This document shows positions 16,695-26,062 of a stretch of 64,000 bases of DNA, piece after piece. Each line of letters opens with the position of its first letter. Position 1 is the stretch's first letter. Made by a program: the position numbers and the translations under genes. Location of the stretch: positions 1 through 64,000 of the forward strand of contig DATGWP010000024.1 in NCBI GenBank assembly GCA_035299425.1. Direction: 5' to 3'. The DNA comes from Bog-950 sp035299425 (lineage in GTDB: Bacteria > Bacteroidota > Bacteroidia > Chitinophagales > LD1). The notes under the pieces were generated by a model. The model was not told the DNA's origin. It was given only the letters and a program-made list of their open reading frames with translations, and ran no database searches.

Positions 16695-18189
16695 AATTGT
16701 TTGCCGCAGTTCGTCCCTATCTGTTATACAGGCAGAAATTGCACGCCAGTACATTTTAAAAGCAGCACCGGGTACAGAAATAGAAATCGTATTAAAAGAA
16801 ACCAGCGGCGACCTTGACCAGAGCCGTCCATTATATGAGTTAGAAGGCCGCGACTTCTTCTCTAAGGAAATTGATGAATACCTATTAACCGGTAAAGCTG
16901 ATTTTGCAGTTCATTCAATGAAAGACCTGAGCGGTAACCGCCTGGACGATGAGCGTTTTGTAAATGCTGTGCCTGAACGAAACGACCCGCGTGATGTTAT
17001 AATTTTCAATCCGGATGTATTAGATAAGATTGCATCGGGCAAACCGCTGGTGATAGGAACTTCTTCTTTACGCAGACAATTGCAGGCTATCAACTTTCTT
17101 AAAAAGGCATTGCCGGTGGTCAATGGTTTATCTGCCTCTACAGAAACCAAAACCATACGCGGCAATGTAGATTCGCGTTTGCAGCAATTGCAGGATGGGA
17201 AATTTGACGGTATTATACTTGCTGCAGCCGGCTTAAACCGATTGCTTACTGGTGGCAATAGCAACGTGGCTTCACTTTTAAGCGGCAAACGGAAAATGTT
17301 TCTACCCCTTATTGAATGTGCGCCGGCTCCGGGGCAGGGTGCTTTATTAATAGAGTGCCTGAAAACGAATAGCTCAGCTGCTGAAATTCTTGCCGGTGTA
17401 AATAATACAGCCCTATCTGCGCAATTGGAAACAGAGAGAAATTCAGTAACCCATTTAGGCGGCGGGTGCCACCAGCAGTATGGGTCTGTCTATATCGATA
17501 CGCCTCATGGTGGGTTTGTAAATGTAGCAGGCATAGACGAAAAAGGGAATGATGTTAGCGATATGATATTTGATGTATCGTTGGATATCTCTGGTAAAAA
17601 AATGTTCTCTGCCGGCGACCATATGAAGGATTTTTTCAGTTACGAATTTCAGAGTGCAGACCTATCCGGATTATCCGATGTTGTTTTCGTAGCACATCAC
17701 CGCGCTGTTACACCTGCAATAGCCGAACAGTTAAAGGATAAACAAGTATGGTGCTCGGGTAGCCGCAGTTGGTATGAGTTGGCCAAGCTGGGTATTTGGT
17801 GCCAGGGATGTGCCGATGGGTTAGGCTTTCATTTCTTATCGAATACGTTCGCTCAGCCATTAACTTCTATAAATAAAGAAACGATAACAATTTTAACCAA
17901 TACCCAGGCTGCCGAAGAATGGGCTAAAGAAAATGTGGTTGCTGTCGGCACTTATAAACTGATTCCGAATTTATCGAAAGAACTATGCGATGGCATAAGT
18001 GGCGCCGACATTATCTACTGGACCAATTTTGAGCAATATCTTGCGGCTAAGCATTTGCTAAAGGCCGGCGTTACACATGCTTGTCCATCGGGCAAAACTG
18101 TTGAATTGTTTTTAAAGAATAACATTGAGCCGGTGGTGTTTCCCGGTATTAAGGCATTTAATATATGGAGAAAGAAAAACACTATATGA
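16681..18189 (+). CDS. hemC/hemD: Hydroxymethylbilane synthase fused to uroporphyrinogen-III synthase-like domain
   Basis: 502 aa, against ~310 for HemC alone. Residues ~1-310 are HemC: early SSSLSVIQAE, DFAVHSMKDLSG, the DPRDV loop, GTSSLRRQ, the NVDSRLQ-like motif, CAPAPGQGAL, and the dipyrromethane-cofactor Cys in LGGGCHQQYG. The usual GGKGLF segment is LEGRDFFSKEID, so this HemC is divergent. Residues ~335-502 (DVVFVAHHRAV..., WCSGSRSWYELAKLG, FPGIKAFNIW) look like a HemD domain, which closes the linear tetrapyrrole to uroporphyrinogen III; HemD is poorly conserved in general, so that half is less certain. Start at 16681 lies inside hemA. Confidence 0.87.
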   Translation: MKQFKIVCRSSSLSVIQAEIARQYILKAAPGTEIEIVLKETSGDLDQSRPLYELEGRDFFSKEIDEYLLTGKADFAVHSMKDLSGNRLDDERFVNAVPERNDPRDVIIFNPDVLDKIASGKPLVIGTSSLRRQLQAINFLKKALPVVNGLSASTETKTIRGNVDSRLQQLQDGKFDGIILAAAGLNRLLTGGNSNVASLLSGKRKMFLPLIECAPAPGQGALLIECLKTNSSAAEILAGVNNTALSAQLETERNSVTHLGGGCHQQYGSVYIDTPHGGFVNVAGIDEKGNDVSDMIFDVSLDISGKKMFSAGDHMKDFFSYEFQSADLSGLSDVVFVAHHRAVTPAIAEQLKDKQVWCSGSRSWYELAKLGIWCQGCADGLGFHFLSNTFAQPLTSINKETITILTNTQAAEEWAKENVVAVGTYKLIPNLSKELCDGISGADIIYWTNFEQYLAAKHLLKAGVTHACPSGKTVELFLKNNIEPVVFPGIKAFNIWRKKNTI

Positions 18190-19148
18190 ACCAGCGCAGG
18201 CTAAGGGCCAATGAACATATACGTGAGTTAGCAGCACAGGTATATGTATCACATAAAGATTTTATACAGCCCGTATTTGTTGACGAAGCGTTAACCGAGC
18301 GACAATCGGCAAAACACCTTACCGGTGTGTACACCGAAACCATCGAATCGGTGCTGCAGCAAACTGAAAAGGATATTGCCGGGGGAGTAACTAAATTCCT
18401 GCTATTCCCTGTGCCCGCTCGAAAATCGGAAAATGGATTTTCATTTGATTTTGCTGCGGAGGTTACAAACCGCTTAAAACAAACTTTTGGCAATTCTATC
18501 TGGCTGGCAAACGATGTTTGCCTGTGCAGCTATACCACGCACGGACATTGCGGTATTTTGAGTAAAGAAGGTGACAGGCTTTTAAACGATGATACAGTAA
18601 TAGTGCTGGCAGATTATGTTTTGCAATTAGCCCAGGCCGGCAGCAATTGCATAGCCCCCAGCGATATGAGCGACGGCCGCATTAGCGCTATAAGAGAAGC
18701 TTTAGATACTAATGGATACGACGTCACCGCTATTATGAGTTACGCCGCTAAGTTTAGCTCATCGTTCTACGGACCATTCCGCGATGTATGTAAATCTGCA
18801 CCGGGCAAAAGCCAGTTGAACAACCGGGCTACTTACCAGTTAGATTATAGAAACCATAAAGATGCTTTAGCGACAGCATTACGCGATGCAGAAGAAGGCG
18901 CCGATATACTTATGGTAAAACCGGCATTGCCTTATCTCGATATTGTTCAAACAATAAATAAGGCGATACCAAAACCGATAGCAGTTTACCACGTAAGTGG
19001 GGAATATGCAGCACTGGAGTTTCTGGCCCAACAACAGTTAGGAGAACGCGCTGCCTTGCACAAAGAAGTATGGACAGCTTTTAAACGAGCCGGCGCATCT
19101 GTAATAATATCTTATGCATCGAGAGAGGCAAAAGAGTGGCTTCAATAA
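18186..19148 (+). CDS. hemB: Delta-aminolevulinic acid dehydratase (porphobilinogen synthase)
   Basis: 320 aa. Joins two ALA molecules to porphobilinogen. Active-site lysines are visible in MSYAAKFSSSFYGPFRD and MVKPALPYLD, and the Zn-binding cysteines in DVCLCSYTTHGHCG, so this is a zinc-type enzyme. The ATG at 18186 overlaps the hemCD stop as ATGA, which favours it over the upstream in-frame ATG at 18165. Last gene of the operon; it ends two bases before the convergent ArsR-type gene. The gene order (ALAS, HemCD, HemB) does not follow the order of the reactions. Confidence 0.95.
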   Translation: MNQRRLRANEHIRELAAQVYVSHKDFIQPVFVDEALTERQSAKHLTGVYTETIESVLQQTEKDIAGGVTKFLLFPVPARKSENGFSFDFAAEVTNRLKQTFGNSIWLANDVCLCSYTTHGHCGILSKEGDRLLNDDTVIVLADYVLQLAQAGSNCIAPSDMSDGRISAIREALDTNGYDVTAIMSYAAKFSSSFYGPFRDVCKSAPGKSQLNNRATYQLDYRNHKDALATALRDAEEGADILMVKPALPYLDIVQTINKAIPKPIAVYHVSGEYAALEFLAQQQLGERAALHKEVWTAFKRAGASVIISYASREAKEWLQ

Positions 19149-19150
19149 GC

Positions 19151-19507
19151 CTAAGACTCTCCTAGTTTACCTACCAGGCCCATAACCTTATTGAACTGCT
19201 TCTCTACAACCGAGTAGAAGATGTATTTTCCATCACGCTCGGTTTTTACCAGGCCTGCAGTACGTAAAATGGCCAAATGCTGCGACATAATAGATTGCTC
19301 TACTTTTAGCTTAGAGCAAAGTTCGCTTACCACACTTTGATTATTTGAAATAACGTAGCGAAGTATTCTTTGCCTGTCTGCATTCTGCACCGCACGAATA
19401 AGGAATGCTGCCCGATTGATGTTCTTGGCATTGTCCTTAATTACCTGCGCTTTAGCTGCATTTGCAACCTTATCGGCTTTAGTAACTTTTGTTTTTTTGG
19501 GGGTCAT
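19151..19507 (-). CDS. ArsR-family winged-helix transcriptional regulator
   Basis: 118 aa from ATG 19507; a GTG at 19546 would add 13 residues. The first ~40 residues are Lys/Ala-rich and probably disordered. The rest is a winged helix: LIRAVQNADRQRILRYV, recognition region SVVSELCSKLKVEQSIMSQHLAILRTAGLV, then the wing KTERDGKYIFYSV. The position where metal-sensing members have ELCVCDL reads ELCSKL, with one Cys only, so metal sensing as in ArsR/SmtB is unlikely and the inducer is unknown. A palindrome overlaps its promoter (19551-19569), suggesting autorepression. It converges on hemB, but regulation of that operon is not shown. Confidence 0.85.
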   Translation of the reverse strand: MTPKKTKVTKADKVANAAKAQVIKDNAKNINRAAFLIRAVQNADRQRILRYVISNNQSVVSELCSKLKVEQSIMSQHLAILRTAGLVKTERDGKYIFYSVVEKQFNKVMGLVGKLGES

Positions 19508-19550
19508 GTTGTTGTTTTTAGCTGTATTTGATGTTTTAGCGGCCACAAGT

Positions 19551-19577
19551 TATTACATTTTTTGTAATACAAAGGTA
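19551..19577 (-). promoter_or_regulatory. Promoter and palindromic operator of the ArsR-type gene
   Basis: The minus strand carries TACCTTTG (19577-19570), a full match to TAnnTTTG. Directly after it is TATTACA-AAAAA-TGTAATA (19569-19551), a perfect 7-bp inverted repeat with a 5-bp spacer covering the expected transcription start. This is the usual position and form of an ArsR-family operator. Confidence 0.55.
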
Positions 19578-19743
19578 GAAAAACATAATGAATGCTATAC
19601 CATGATTCAGTTATGCCTGTTGGAGACCTATCTGATACATCAGATAATTTAAGAATGCGATAAATCTGAAAGTCATCCATTTCCGTTTCATGCACACCCC
19701 CTAAGTTGTCATGTCTAGGCGCAAAAATGTGCCCTTTAGTAGA

Positions 19744-20028
19744 TCAGATGCTTAGCACATCGGCAAATTCGGGTGTCTTATCAAACACCGATTTCGCAAA
19801 AGGGCATAATGGCAAAATCTTTACCTTATGCTCCCGGGCATATTCCACCGCCGATGTTACCAGCTTTTTCCCCGCACCAGTACCACGCAGTGCGTCACTC
19901 ACTTCGGTATGATCAATTATAATAAGATTCTCTCCTGCTTTGCTAAAAGTCATCTCGGCCAGGCGCTTGCCGTTTTCCTCCACATAAAAAGCGCCTTTGT
20001 TGCCTTCTTGTTCAAGTTGTATTTGCAT
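19744..20028 (-). CDS. Small GNAT-family N-acetyltransferase (COG2388 type)
   Basis: 94 aa, one of the short, single-domain GNAT proteins. Acetyl-CoA binding loop VSDALRGTGAGKKLVTSAVEYA, followed by the typical ILPLCPFAKSVFDKTPEF. It lacks the N-terminal substrate half of large GNATs, as is normal for this group. The substrate is unknown. It stands alone on the minus strand, 197 nt from the ArsR-type gene's transcript start region, and divergent from dihydrofolate reductase. Confidence 0.85.
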   Translation of the reverse strand: MQIQLEQEGNKGAFYVEENGKRLAEMTFSKAGENLIIIDHTEVSDALRGTGAGKKLVTSAVEYAREHKVKILPLCPFAKSVFDKTPEFADVLSI

Positions 20029-20124
20029 ACAACAAAAATAAGCATTCGGACGCGACTATTAATACTGAAGAAAAGTTAATTACAGGCTCTTTTCCATTTG
20101 TCTTATTTCTTCTAACTTGCCAGC

Positions 20125-20628
20125 ATGAAAATCTCAATAGTAGTAGCTGTTGCCGACAACAATGCCATTGGTGTAAATGGGAAATTGCCCTGGAAATTGC
20201 CTAAGGATATGCAGTACTTTAAAGAAGTTACCTGGGGCCACCATGTATTAATGGGCCGCAAAACCTGGGACGGTATCCCTCCAAAATTCAGTCCGTTGCC
20301 AGGCCGCGTTAACATCATTGTTACACGCCAGAAGGGGTTTGTATGCGAAGGCTGCAAAGTTGTGGAAAGCGTAGAAGAGGGCATTGAGTTTGCGCGGCAA
20401 AGTGGTGAGCAGGAACTGATGATTATTGGGGGCGGTGAAATTTACAAACAAGCCCTGCCTAAAACTGATAAGATATATCTAACCAAGGTGCATCACACAT
20501 TTACCGATGCCGACACCTTTTTCCAGGAACTTAAGGAAGATGATTGGCAAACTACCAACAGCGAATGGAATATGGCCGATGAAAAAAACGAATTTGATTT
20601 CGAATTTCTGGTGCTGGAAAAAAAATAG
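20125..20628 (+). CDS. folA: Dihydrofolate reductase
   Basis: 167 aa, the normal size. NADPH-dependent reduction of dihydrofolate to tetrahydrofolate. Conserved stretches seen: VVAVADNNAIGVNGKLPWKLPKDMQYFKE with the catalytic acidic residue (KDMQYFK), VLMGRKTWDGIP, LPGRVNIIVTR, and the nucleotide-binding ELMIIGGGEIYKQALP. Single gene on the plus strand between the divergent GNAT gene and the convergent subtilase. No promoter motif clearly seen. Confidence 0.96.
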   Translation: MKISIVVAVADNNAIGVNGKLPWKLPKDMQYFKEVTWGHHVLMGRKTWDGIPPKFSPLPGRVNIIVTRQKGFVCEGCKVVESVEEGIEFARQSGEQELMIIGGGEIYKQALPKTDKIYLTKVHHTFTDADTFFQELKEDDWQTTNSEWNMADEKNEFDFEFLVLEKK

Positions 20629-20696
20629 CTATTGTATAATGCGCTAAACACATGTTTAATGCAAAGCGAAAAGCAGAACAGCACGCCCTGAGTGTT

Positions 20697-23588
20697 TTAC
20701 CGCGCTAGTATAACAGAAACAGCGCGGCTTGTAAGCGCAGATTGCACCTTTACCGTATAAACCCCATTGGGTAAGGCACTCAAATCAACAGTGCAGGCAT
20801 TGGCTCTTTGCATATCTGCAAGTGGCACAGATTTCACCATCTGTCCGATTGTATTGAATACATTGATATCATCTGTAACAACTTCTAAGCTATTCAGGTT
20901 CACAAGCACAATTCCGCTGGTAGGATTTGGGTAAACTGTTACAGAACTATTATCAATATTATACAAACCTGACACAGTTACCTGCACCGGGGCAGATGTA
21001 TCTGAACAGCCAGCAGCATCCGTAACTATCACACTATAACTACCATCTACCTGTGCAGCTAATGTGGAGGAAGTACCATTATTTATAACAGCCCCGTTAA
21101 GTAACCACTGATAGCCGCTATATGTCTGTACACTAAGCAAATTTCCTTGCTGCAACACTACCGGTACCGGCAAAAAATTAACCGCAACTACAACCGTATC
21201 TCGGCGGGACTGATGACAACCACCACCTTTAACCCGTAGTTCTGCTACATAGATACCCGGAATAGTATAAACCGCTGTAGTTAAAACACTACCATTAACA
21301 ACAGGATCAATAGCGCCCTGCAGGTTCCATATCAACGAATCCTGCCCAGTAGAACCGGTGGCATCAAAAGTAATGCTTTGACCGGCACATACAGTTGTGG
21401 CTGTTTCAGTAAATGTAGCCAGTGCGGGTTGATTGGTAATATATGGATGCATAATAAGAGAAGCATTTATGGCAGATGTACCCGGTGAACCATACATATA
21501 CCAGATGTTATTACTCTGGCGTTCCCATATAGCCGAAGGTACAGTTTGCCCGTTCATATTACTTGCAATAGCGAGAGTATCACGAGGTGTGCATGTCCAG
21601 CATAAGTTGCTTATATCCACGCTGACAAAAAACTTACCTGATGCAGGTAATGCTACCGCAGGGTCAAATTCAACCTGGGTGTAGTTACCGGTTTGTGCTT
21701 TGGGTATAATTGCCGCCATGGTAACATCCTCGTAACCCAGCAGCGCACCCGGCACGCCTGATGTTCCATCATATATCTTTATGGCTACTGTTTTTTCAGT
21801 ATTGCTGCTGTATGCTTTAGTGAAAGCTATGTTTGTTTTAGTAAGGTACGAAGCCGGTGTTGCCGACATATCATAATACATAGCCTTTTCTTTATCGCCG
21901 TATACGTTGGTACCATTCGTATAGCCATTATTAGCACCTTCGTTGTAATTAGCGCCACTCCAGCCAGCCGGCAATGGATAATTAACCGAACGGCAAGGCA
22001 AAGGGTTACCTACCGTAATGTAGCTATTTGTTGTTTTGGTGTTATTTCCGTTGCCGTTGCTAACGGTTAGCGAAACATCGTAAGTGCCCGGGGCAGAATA
22101 AAAAATGGGAGGAGGTGTTTGGCCGGTATAAGTAGAAGGCGTGCCACCCGGAAAACTCCATACCCAGGTCCAGGGTATATTAGCTGATGTATCGGTAAAC
22201 GTTACATTACCGCCTGCAGTAAGGCTGGTTTGGTTAGCTTTAAAACCGGCAATGGGTTGTAACGTTAATGCAGTATTTACGCACTTCATTGCAGACAAAG
22301 CGTTAATCCTTCCAGTGCCCAGCGAACCCACATACCACGGGTTCATAGCGTCAATATTATCGGCACTGTTAAGCATACAATTTACTAGTGCATCGTTGGG
22401 CATGGCTGGCACCATCGATTTCATTAACCCAAGCAAGCCAGCTACTAATGGCGAAGAAAATGAGGTCCCCCACTCATTATCATAAGTGCTGTTAACCTGT
22501 GTGGTATAAACGGCTGAGCCCGGCGCGCAAACTGATACCCAAGATCCGTAATTGGAAAATGAAGACCTCTCATCACTGCTTGTAGTTGAGCCCACCGCAA
22601 TCACGCTATCGTAAGCTGCAGGATAAAATCGCACATCTGTATCATCATTACCCGCACCAGCTACCAGTATACACCCCTGGCTTACAGCATAATTAATTAT
22701 GTTTTGTTCGGTAACAGAATACTGATCACTTCCCCACGACATATTAATAATATCAGCGCCAGCCGAAGCTGCATAATATACCCCTTCAAAAGCACCATAT
22801 ATATTTCCGGGGTCTCCCAAAGTAGCACCACTCTTTACACACATCAGTTTACAGCTATAACCTATACCCGCTATACCAATTGAATTATTAGTTGCAGCCG
22901 ATGCCATACCCGCAACCCCTGTACCATGGTCAAATGATGGATCTGAGGGAGAGGGGTCCCCATCATCATCGCCAGCATCGTACCCATTAACATCATCTAT
23001 ATAACCGTTATTATCATCGTCTATACCGTTGCCTGCAATCTCGCCCGCGTTTACCCATAAATTAGGAGCAAGGTCAGGGTGAGATGTTTCAACAGCATCG
23101 TCAACTATTGCAATTACAATATTGCTACCAGTAGAAAAATAGTTCCATGCCGAATCTGCTTTGATGGTATTTAAATGCCATTGTGCGGCGTAGTAGCTGT
23201 CGTTAGGTGCTGCGGCAGTGCGGTGCAAAGGTACTCTTTCGGCATATTCAACTTCTTTGCATTGTTGCAACATTTTAATAGTGACGTCCACCTGCTCATC
23301 ATTATTAAGCTGCAATAAATAAGTACGTTGTAGTGCTGCAGTTGTTTTTGAAGCTATAAATGGCATCGAAAGCTTCTTTATACCAGCCTGCGCGGATACT
23401 TTATCTAAAAAAGGAAGTGTGGATAGGGGGACATCGGCATAGTTACCTACTTTTATTTTTCCCGGTATTTCATCGTTTTTAATCTTAAACCATATTTTAC
23501 CTTCCTGGAATTTTTGGGGCGATACGGTTTGTGCCATACTAATGGCGCTACAGGCAAAGGCTGCCAACAGCAATAGAGCTTTTCTCAT
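20697..23588 (-). CDS. Secreted S8 (subtilisin-like) serine protease with PKD, Ig and T9SS sorting domains
   Basis: 963 aa. Signal peptide 1-19 (ends SAISMAQ), a prodomain-like segment to about 140, then a peptidase S8 domain: Asp in IAIVDDAVETSHPDL, a Ca-binding-like DDDNNGYIDD loop, His in FDHGTGVAGMAS, oxyanion Asn in GAGNDDTD, and Ser in GTSFSSPLVAGL, so the triad is complete. After it come a PKD domain (~450-530), a jelly-roll-like region (~540-710), Ig/PKD-like domains and a T9SS type A sorting domain (VYPNPTSGIVLVNL...ALPNGVYTVKVQ). Expected location: cell surface or exterior after Sec and T9SS export. Targets unknown. Confidence 0.93.
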   Translation of the reverse strand: MRKALLLLAAFACSAISMAQTVSPQKFQEGKIWFKIKNDEIPGKIKVGNYADVPLSTLPFLDKVSAQAGIKKLSMPFIASKTTAALQRTYLLQLNNDEQVDVTIKMLQQCKEVEYAERVPLHRTAAAPNDSYYAAQWHLNTIKADSAWNYFSTGSNIVIAIVDDAVETSHPDLAPNLWVNAGEIAGNGIDDDNNGYIDDVNGYDAGDDDGDPSPSDPSFDHGTGVAGMASAATNNSIGIAGIGYSCKLMCVKSGATLGDPGNIYGAFEGVYYAASAGADIINMSWGSDQYSVTEQNIINYAVSQGCILVAGAGNDDTDVRFYPAAYDSVIAVGSTTSSDERSSFSNYGSWVSVCAPGSAVYTTQVNSTYDNEWGTSFSSPLVAGLLGLMKSMVPAMPNDALVNCMLNSADNIDAMNPWYVGSLGTGRINALSAMKCVNTALTLQPIAGFKANQTSLTAGGNVTFTDTSANIPWTWVWSFPGGTPSTYTGQTPPPIFYSAPGTYDVSLTVSNGNGNNTKTTNSYITVGNPLPCRSVNYPLPAGWSGANYNEGANNGYTNGTNVYGDKEKAMYYDMSATPASYLTKTNIAFTKAYSSNTEKTVAIKIYDGTSGVPGALLGYEDVTMAAIIPKAQTGNYTQVEFDPAVALPASGKFFVSVDISNLCWTCTPRDTLAIASNMNGQTVPSAIWERQSNNIWYMYGSPGTSAINASLIMHPYITNQPALATFTETATTVCAGQSITFDATGSTGQDSLIWNLQGAIDPVVNGSVLTTAVYTIPGIYVAELRVKGGGCHQSRRDTVVVAVNFLPVPVVLQQGNLLSVQTYSGYQWLLNGAVINNGTSSTLAAQVDGSYSVIVTDAAGCSDTSAPVQVTVSGLYNIDNSSVTVYPNPTSGIVLVNLNSLEVVTDDINVFNTIGQMVKSVPLADMQRANACTVDLSALPNGVYTVKVQSALTSRAVSVILAR

Positions 23589-23655
23589 TAATTTGTGGAT
23601 ATTAAATGCGCGGTAATATTAATATATTACATGAATATTGCAATTGCAGTAGGCA

Positions 23656-25875
23656 CTATTCGTCCTCCGAATCGAACCTGTTCACTTCCAGCAGGCCATC
23701 CAGCGCACCTAAGCGGGCAGTAAGATCTTCCAACTCCTCTGTATCGTGTACATAAACCATTATCCGGCCCTCGAACACACCATCTTTACTATCAAACGAA
23801 ATTGAGCGCATATTCAGGTTCATTTGCCCGGTAATGATATTGGTGATTTTGTTTACCAGCCCCACATCATCTATACCTGTAAGCTTAATACCTGTAAGGA
23901 AAGCAATTTCATGCTGCTTGGTCCATTTGGTTTTTATAATACGGTAAGCGTATTTACTCATTAACTGCACCGCATTGGGGCAATTGGTGCGGTGTATCTT
24001 TATACCCTCGTTAATGGTTAAAAAGCCAAACACATCGTCGCCGGGTATAGGGTTACAACAAGGGGCAAATTTATAATCTATTTTATCGGCGCTTTCGCCC
24101 ATTATCAGCAGCTCTGCATTCTTTTGAAGGGTTTGCTTAACAGCCTCATCAATATTAGAAGCCTGGCTAACATTAGCCGGTTTAGGCAGTTTAATCTTCC
24201 CTCCTACTACATCAAACTTATTAAACTCTGCTACATCTATTTTCCGGTTGGCAACACTGAAATACAAATCGAGCGGAGATATCATTTTGTAGTAATTCAT
24301 CAGCAACAAAATGTTAGCCTCGCTTACTTCAATTTTCAAACTCTTCAACTTGCGCTCCAGAGTTTCTTTCCCCTCTGCACCAATTTTCTTTTTGTCTTCT
24401 TTAAGTGATTGCTTAATAACCGACCGTGCCTTGGCTGTAACTACAAAATTCAGCCAGTCTTCATTAGGCATTTGCTTGTTACTGGTTAATATTTCTACCT
24501 GGTCACCATTTTTAAGAATGTGACTCAGCGGCACCAGTTTGGTGTTCACCTTGGCACCAATACACTTTTTACCTACACCACTGTGTATTTCAAATGCGAA
24601 ATCGAGGGCCGTGGCCCCTTTCCGTAAACGCTTAAGGTCGCCTTTGGGTGTAAACACAAATATCTCTTCGCTAAACAACTCATGCTTAAAATCATTCACT
24701 ACTTCCAGTGCAGTAGTATCTGTATTGCTAAGCACGCCGCGTATTTTCTCCAGCCATTCATCCATAGCCGTATCTGCGTTGCCCTCCTTGTATTTCCAGT
24801 GCGCAGCAAAACCCTTCTCGGCTATCTCATGCATCCGCTCAGTGCGTATCTGTATTTCTACCCATTTACCGGTGCTACTCATTACCGTAGTATGCAGCGC
24901 CTCGTAACCATTGGTTTTGGGGTTGCTAAGCCAGTCGCGGAGTCTGTCGGGGTTTGGATGGTATATATCTGTAATAGCCGAATAAACACCCCAGCAATCA
25001 CTTTTCTCTTTATCTACCGATGAAGACTTAAGGATTATTCTAATAGCAAACAAATCGTAAATCTCTTCAAATGGGACCCCCTTATTCTTTATTTTATTGT
25101 AGATAGAATAAATGGATTTAGGCCTGCCATATATATCGAAGTTAAAGCCGCGCCTTTCCAGTTCTTCTTTAAGCGGGCGAATAAAATCGTGAATAAACTT
25201 TGCGCGCTCCTTCTTTTTTTCTGCAAGCTTTTGGGCTATGTCACGGTATAGGTCTGGCTCAGTATATTTAAGCGCTAAATCCTCCAACTCTGTTTTCATG
25301 GCATATAAACCCATGCGATGGGCCAAAGGCGCGTATAAAAACATGGTTTCGCTGGCTATTTTCAGTTGCTTCTCACGCTTAAGCGAGTCAAGCGTTCGCA
25401 TGTTGTGTAACCGGTCGGCAAGCTTTATAAGAATAACCCGTATATCATCATTGAGGGTTAATAGTAGCTTTCTGAAATTCTCGGCTTGTATAGATGAGTT
25501 AAGGTCAAAAATGCCGGATATCTTGGTAAGCCCGTCAACAATTTTAGAAACCTCCTTATTAAATGTTTTCTCAACCTCCTCCAGCGTAACCTCGGTATCT
25601 TCTACCGTATCGTGCAGCAACGCACAGATGACCGAGGTGGCGTCCAGTCCCATCTCCTCGCTTACAATTTTAGCCACGGCAATGGGATGCATTACGTAGG
25701 GCTCCCCACTTTTACGGCGCATATCCTTGTGGCTTTCCATAGCAAGTTCAAAAGCCACCCGTATCATTTTCCTTTCCTGCGGGCTTATGCTCTTACGCAG
25801 TGAACGGAGAAGGCTACGGTATTCCTTCAAAATCATCTTCTTTCCACCTTCAATGTCTATCGTTGCGTTTTCCAT
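23656..25875 (-). CDS. Bifunctional (p)ppGpp synthetase/hydrolase (RelA/SpoT family)
   Basis: 739 aa, the standard long RSH length. HD hydrolase domain at 40-200 with MHPIAVAKIV, HDTVEDTEV and ADRLHNMRTL intact; synthetase domain ~240-370 (YDLFAIRIIL, NGYEALHTTV, EIQIRTERMHEIAEKGFAAHWKYKEG); TGS ~400-460 (IFVFTPKGDLKRL...ATALDFAFEIHSGVG); a helical/Zn-finger-like region (FAPCCNPIPGDDVFGF); and a C-terminal ACT domain. Both activities should be functional, as expected for a single bifunctional enzyme controlling the stringent response. Stands alone; no operon partner is evident. Confidence 0.96.
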   Translation of the reverse strand: MENATIDIEGGKKMILKEYRSLLRSLRKSISPQERKMIRVAFELAMESHKDMRRKSGEPYVMHPIAVAKIVSEEMGLDATSVICALLHDTVEDTEVTLEEVEKTFNKEVSKIVDGLTKISGIFDLNSSIQAENFRKLLLTLNDDIRVILIKLADRLHNMRTLDSLKREKQLKIASETMFLYAPLAHRMGLYAMKTELEDLALKYTEPDLYRDIAQKLAEKKKERAKFIHDFIRPLKEELERRGFNFDIYGRPKSIYSIYNKIKNKGVPFEEIYDLFAIRIILKSSSVDKEKSDCWGVYSAITDIYHPNPDRLRDWLSNPKTNGYEALHTTVMSSTGKWVEIQIRTERMHEIAEKGFAAHWKYKEGNADTAMDEWLEKIRGVLSNTDTTALEVVNDFKHELFSEEIFVFTPKGDLKRLRKGATALDFAFEIHSGVGKKCIGAKVNTKLVPLSHILKNGDQVEILTSNKQMPNEDWLNFVVTAKARSVIKQSLKEDKKKIGAEGKETLERKLKSLKIEVSEANILLLMNYYKMISPLDLYFSVANRKIDVAEFNKFDVVGGKIKLPKPANVSQASNIDEAVKQTLQKNAELLIMGESADKIDYKFAPCCNPIPGDDVFGFLTINEGIKIHRTNCPNAVQLMSKYAYRIIKTKWTKQHEIAFLTGIKLTGIDDVGLVNKITNIITGQMNLNMRSISFDSKDGVFEGRIMVYVHDTEELEDLTARLGALDGLLEVNRFDSEDE

Positions 25876-26062
25876 TTGCTTAAATATACGCTCAATTCAG
25901 CGCAAAAAAAAGTTTACTAAAATCAATTGATTGTTAAAGTGCAAGTTGGAGCAAACACCAGTGTATTTTAAAGGTGACTTATTAACTGTTTTTGGTGATT
26001 GTCTATTCTGGCTGCATACCATCCGGCAGTTGCTAAATAACTGGTTAAACGCAAGAGAGAGT

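Noticed and set aside
23613..23630. AT-rich inverted repeat GTAATAT-TAAT-ATATTAC upstream of the subtilase
   Set aside because: Arms are short and AT-only, so likely chance, although its half-site resembles the ArsR-type palindrome at 19551.
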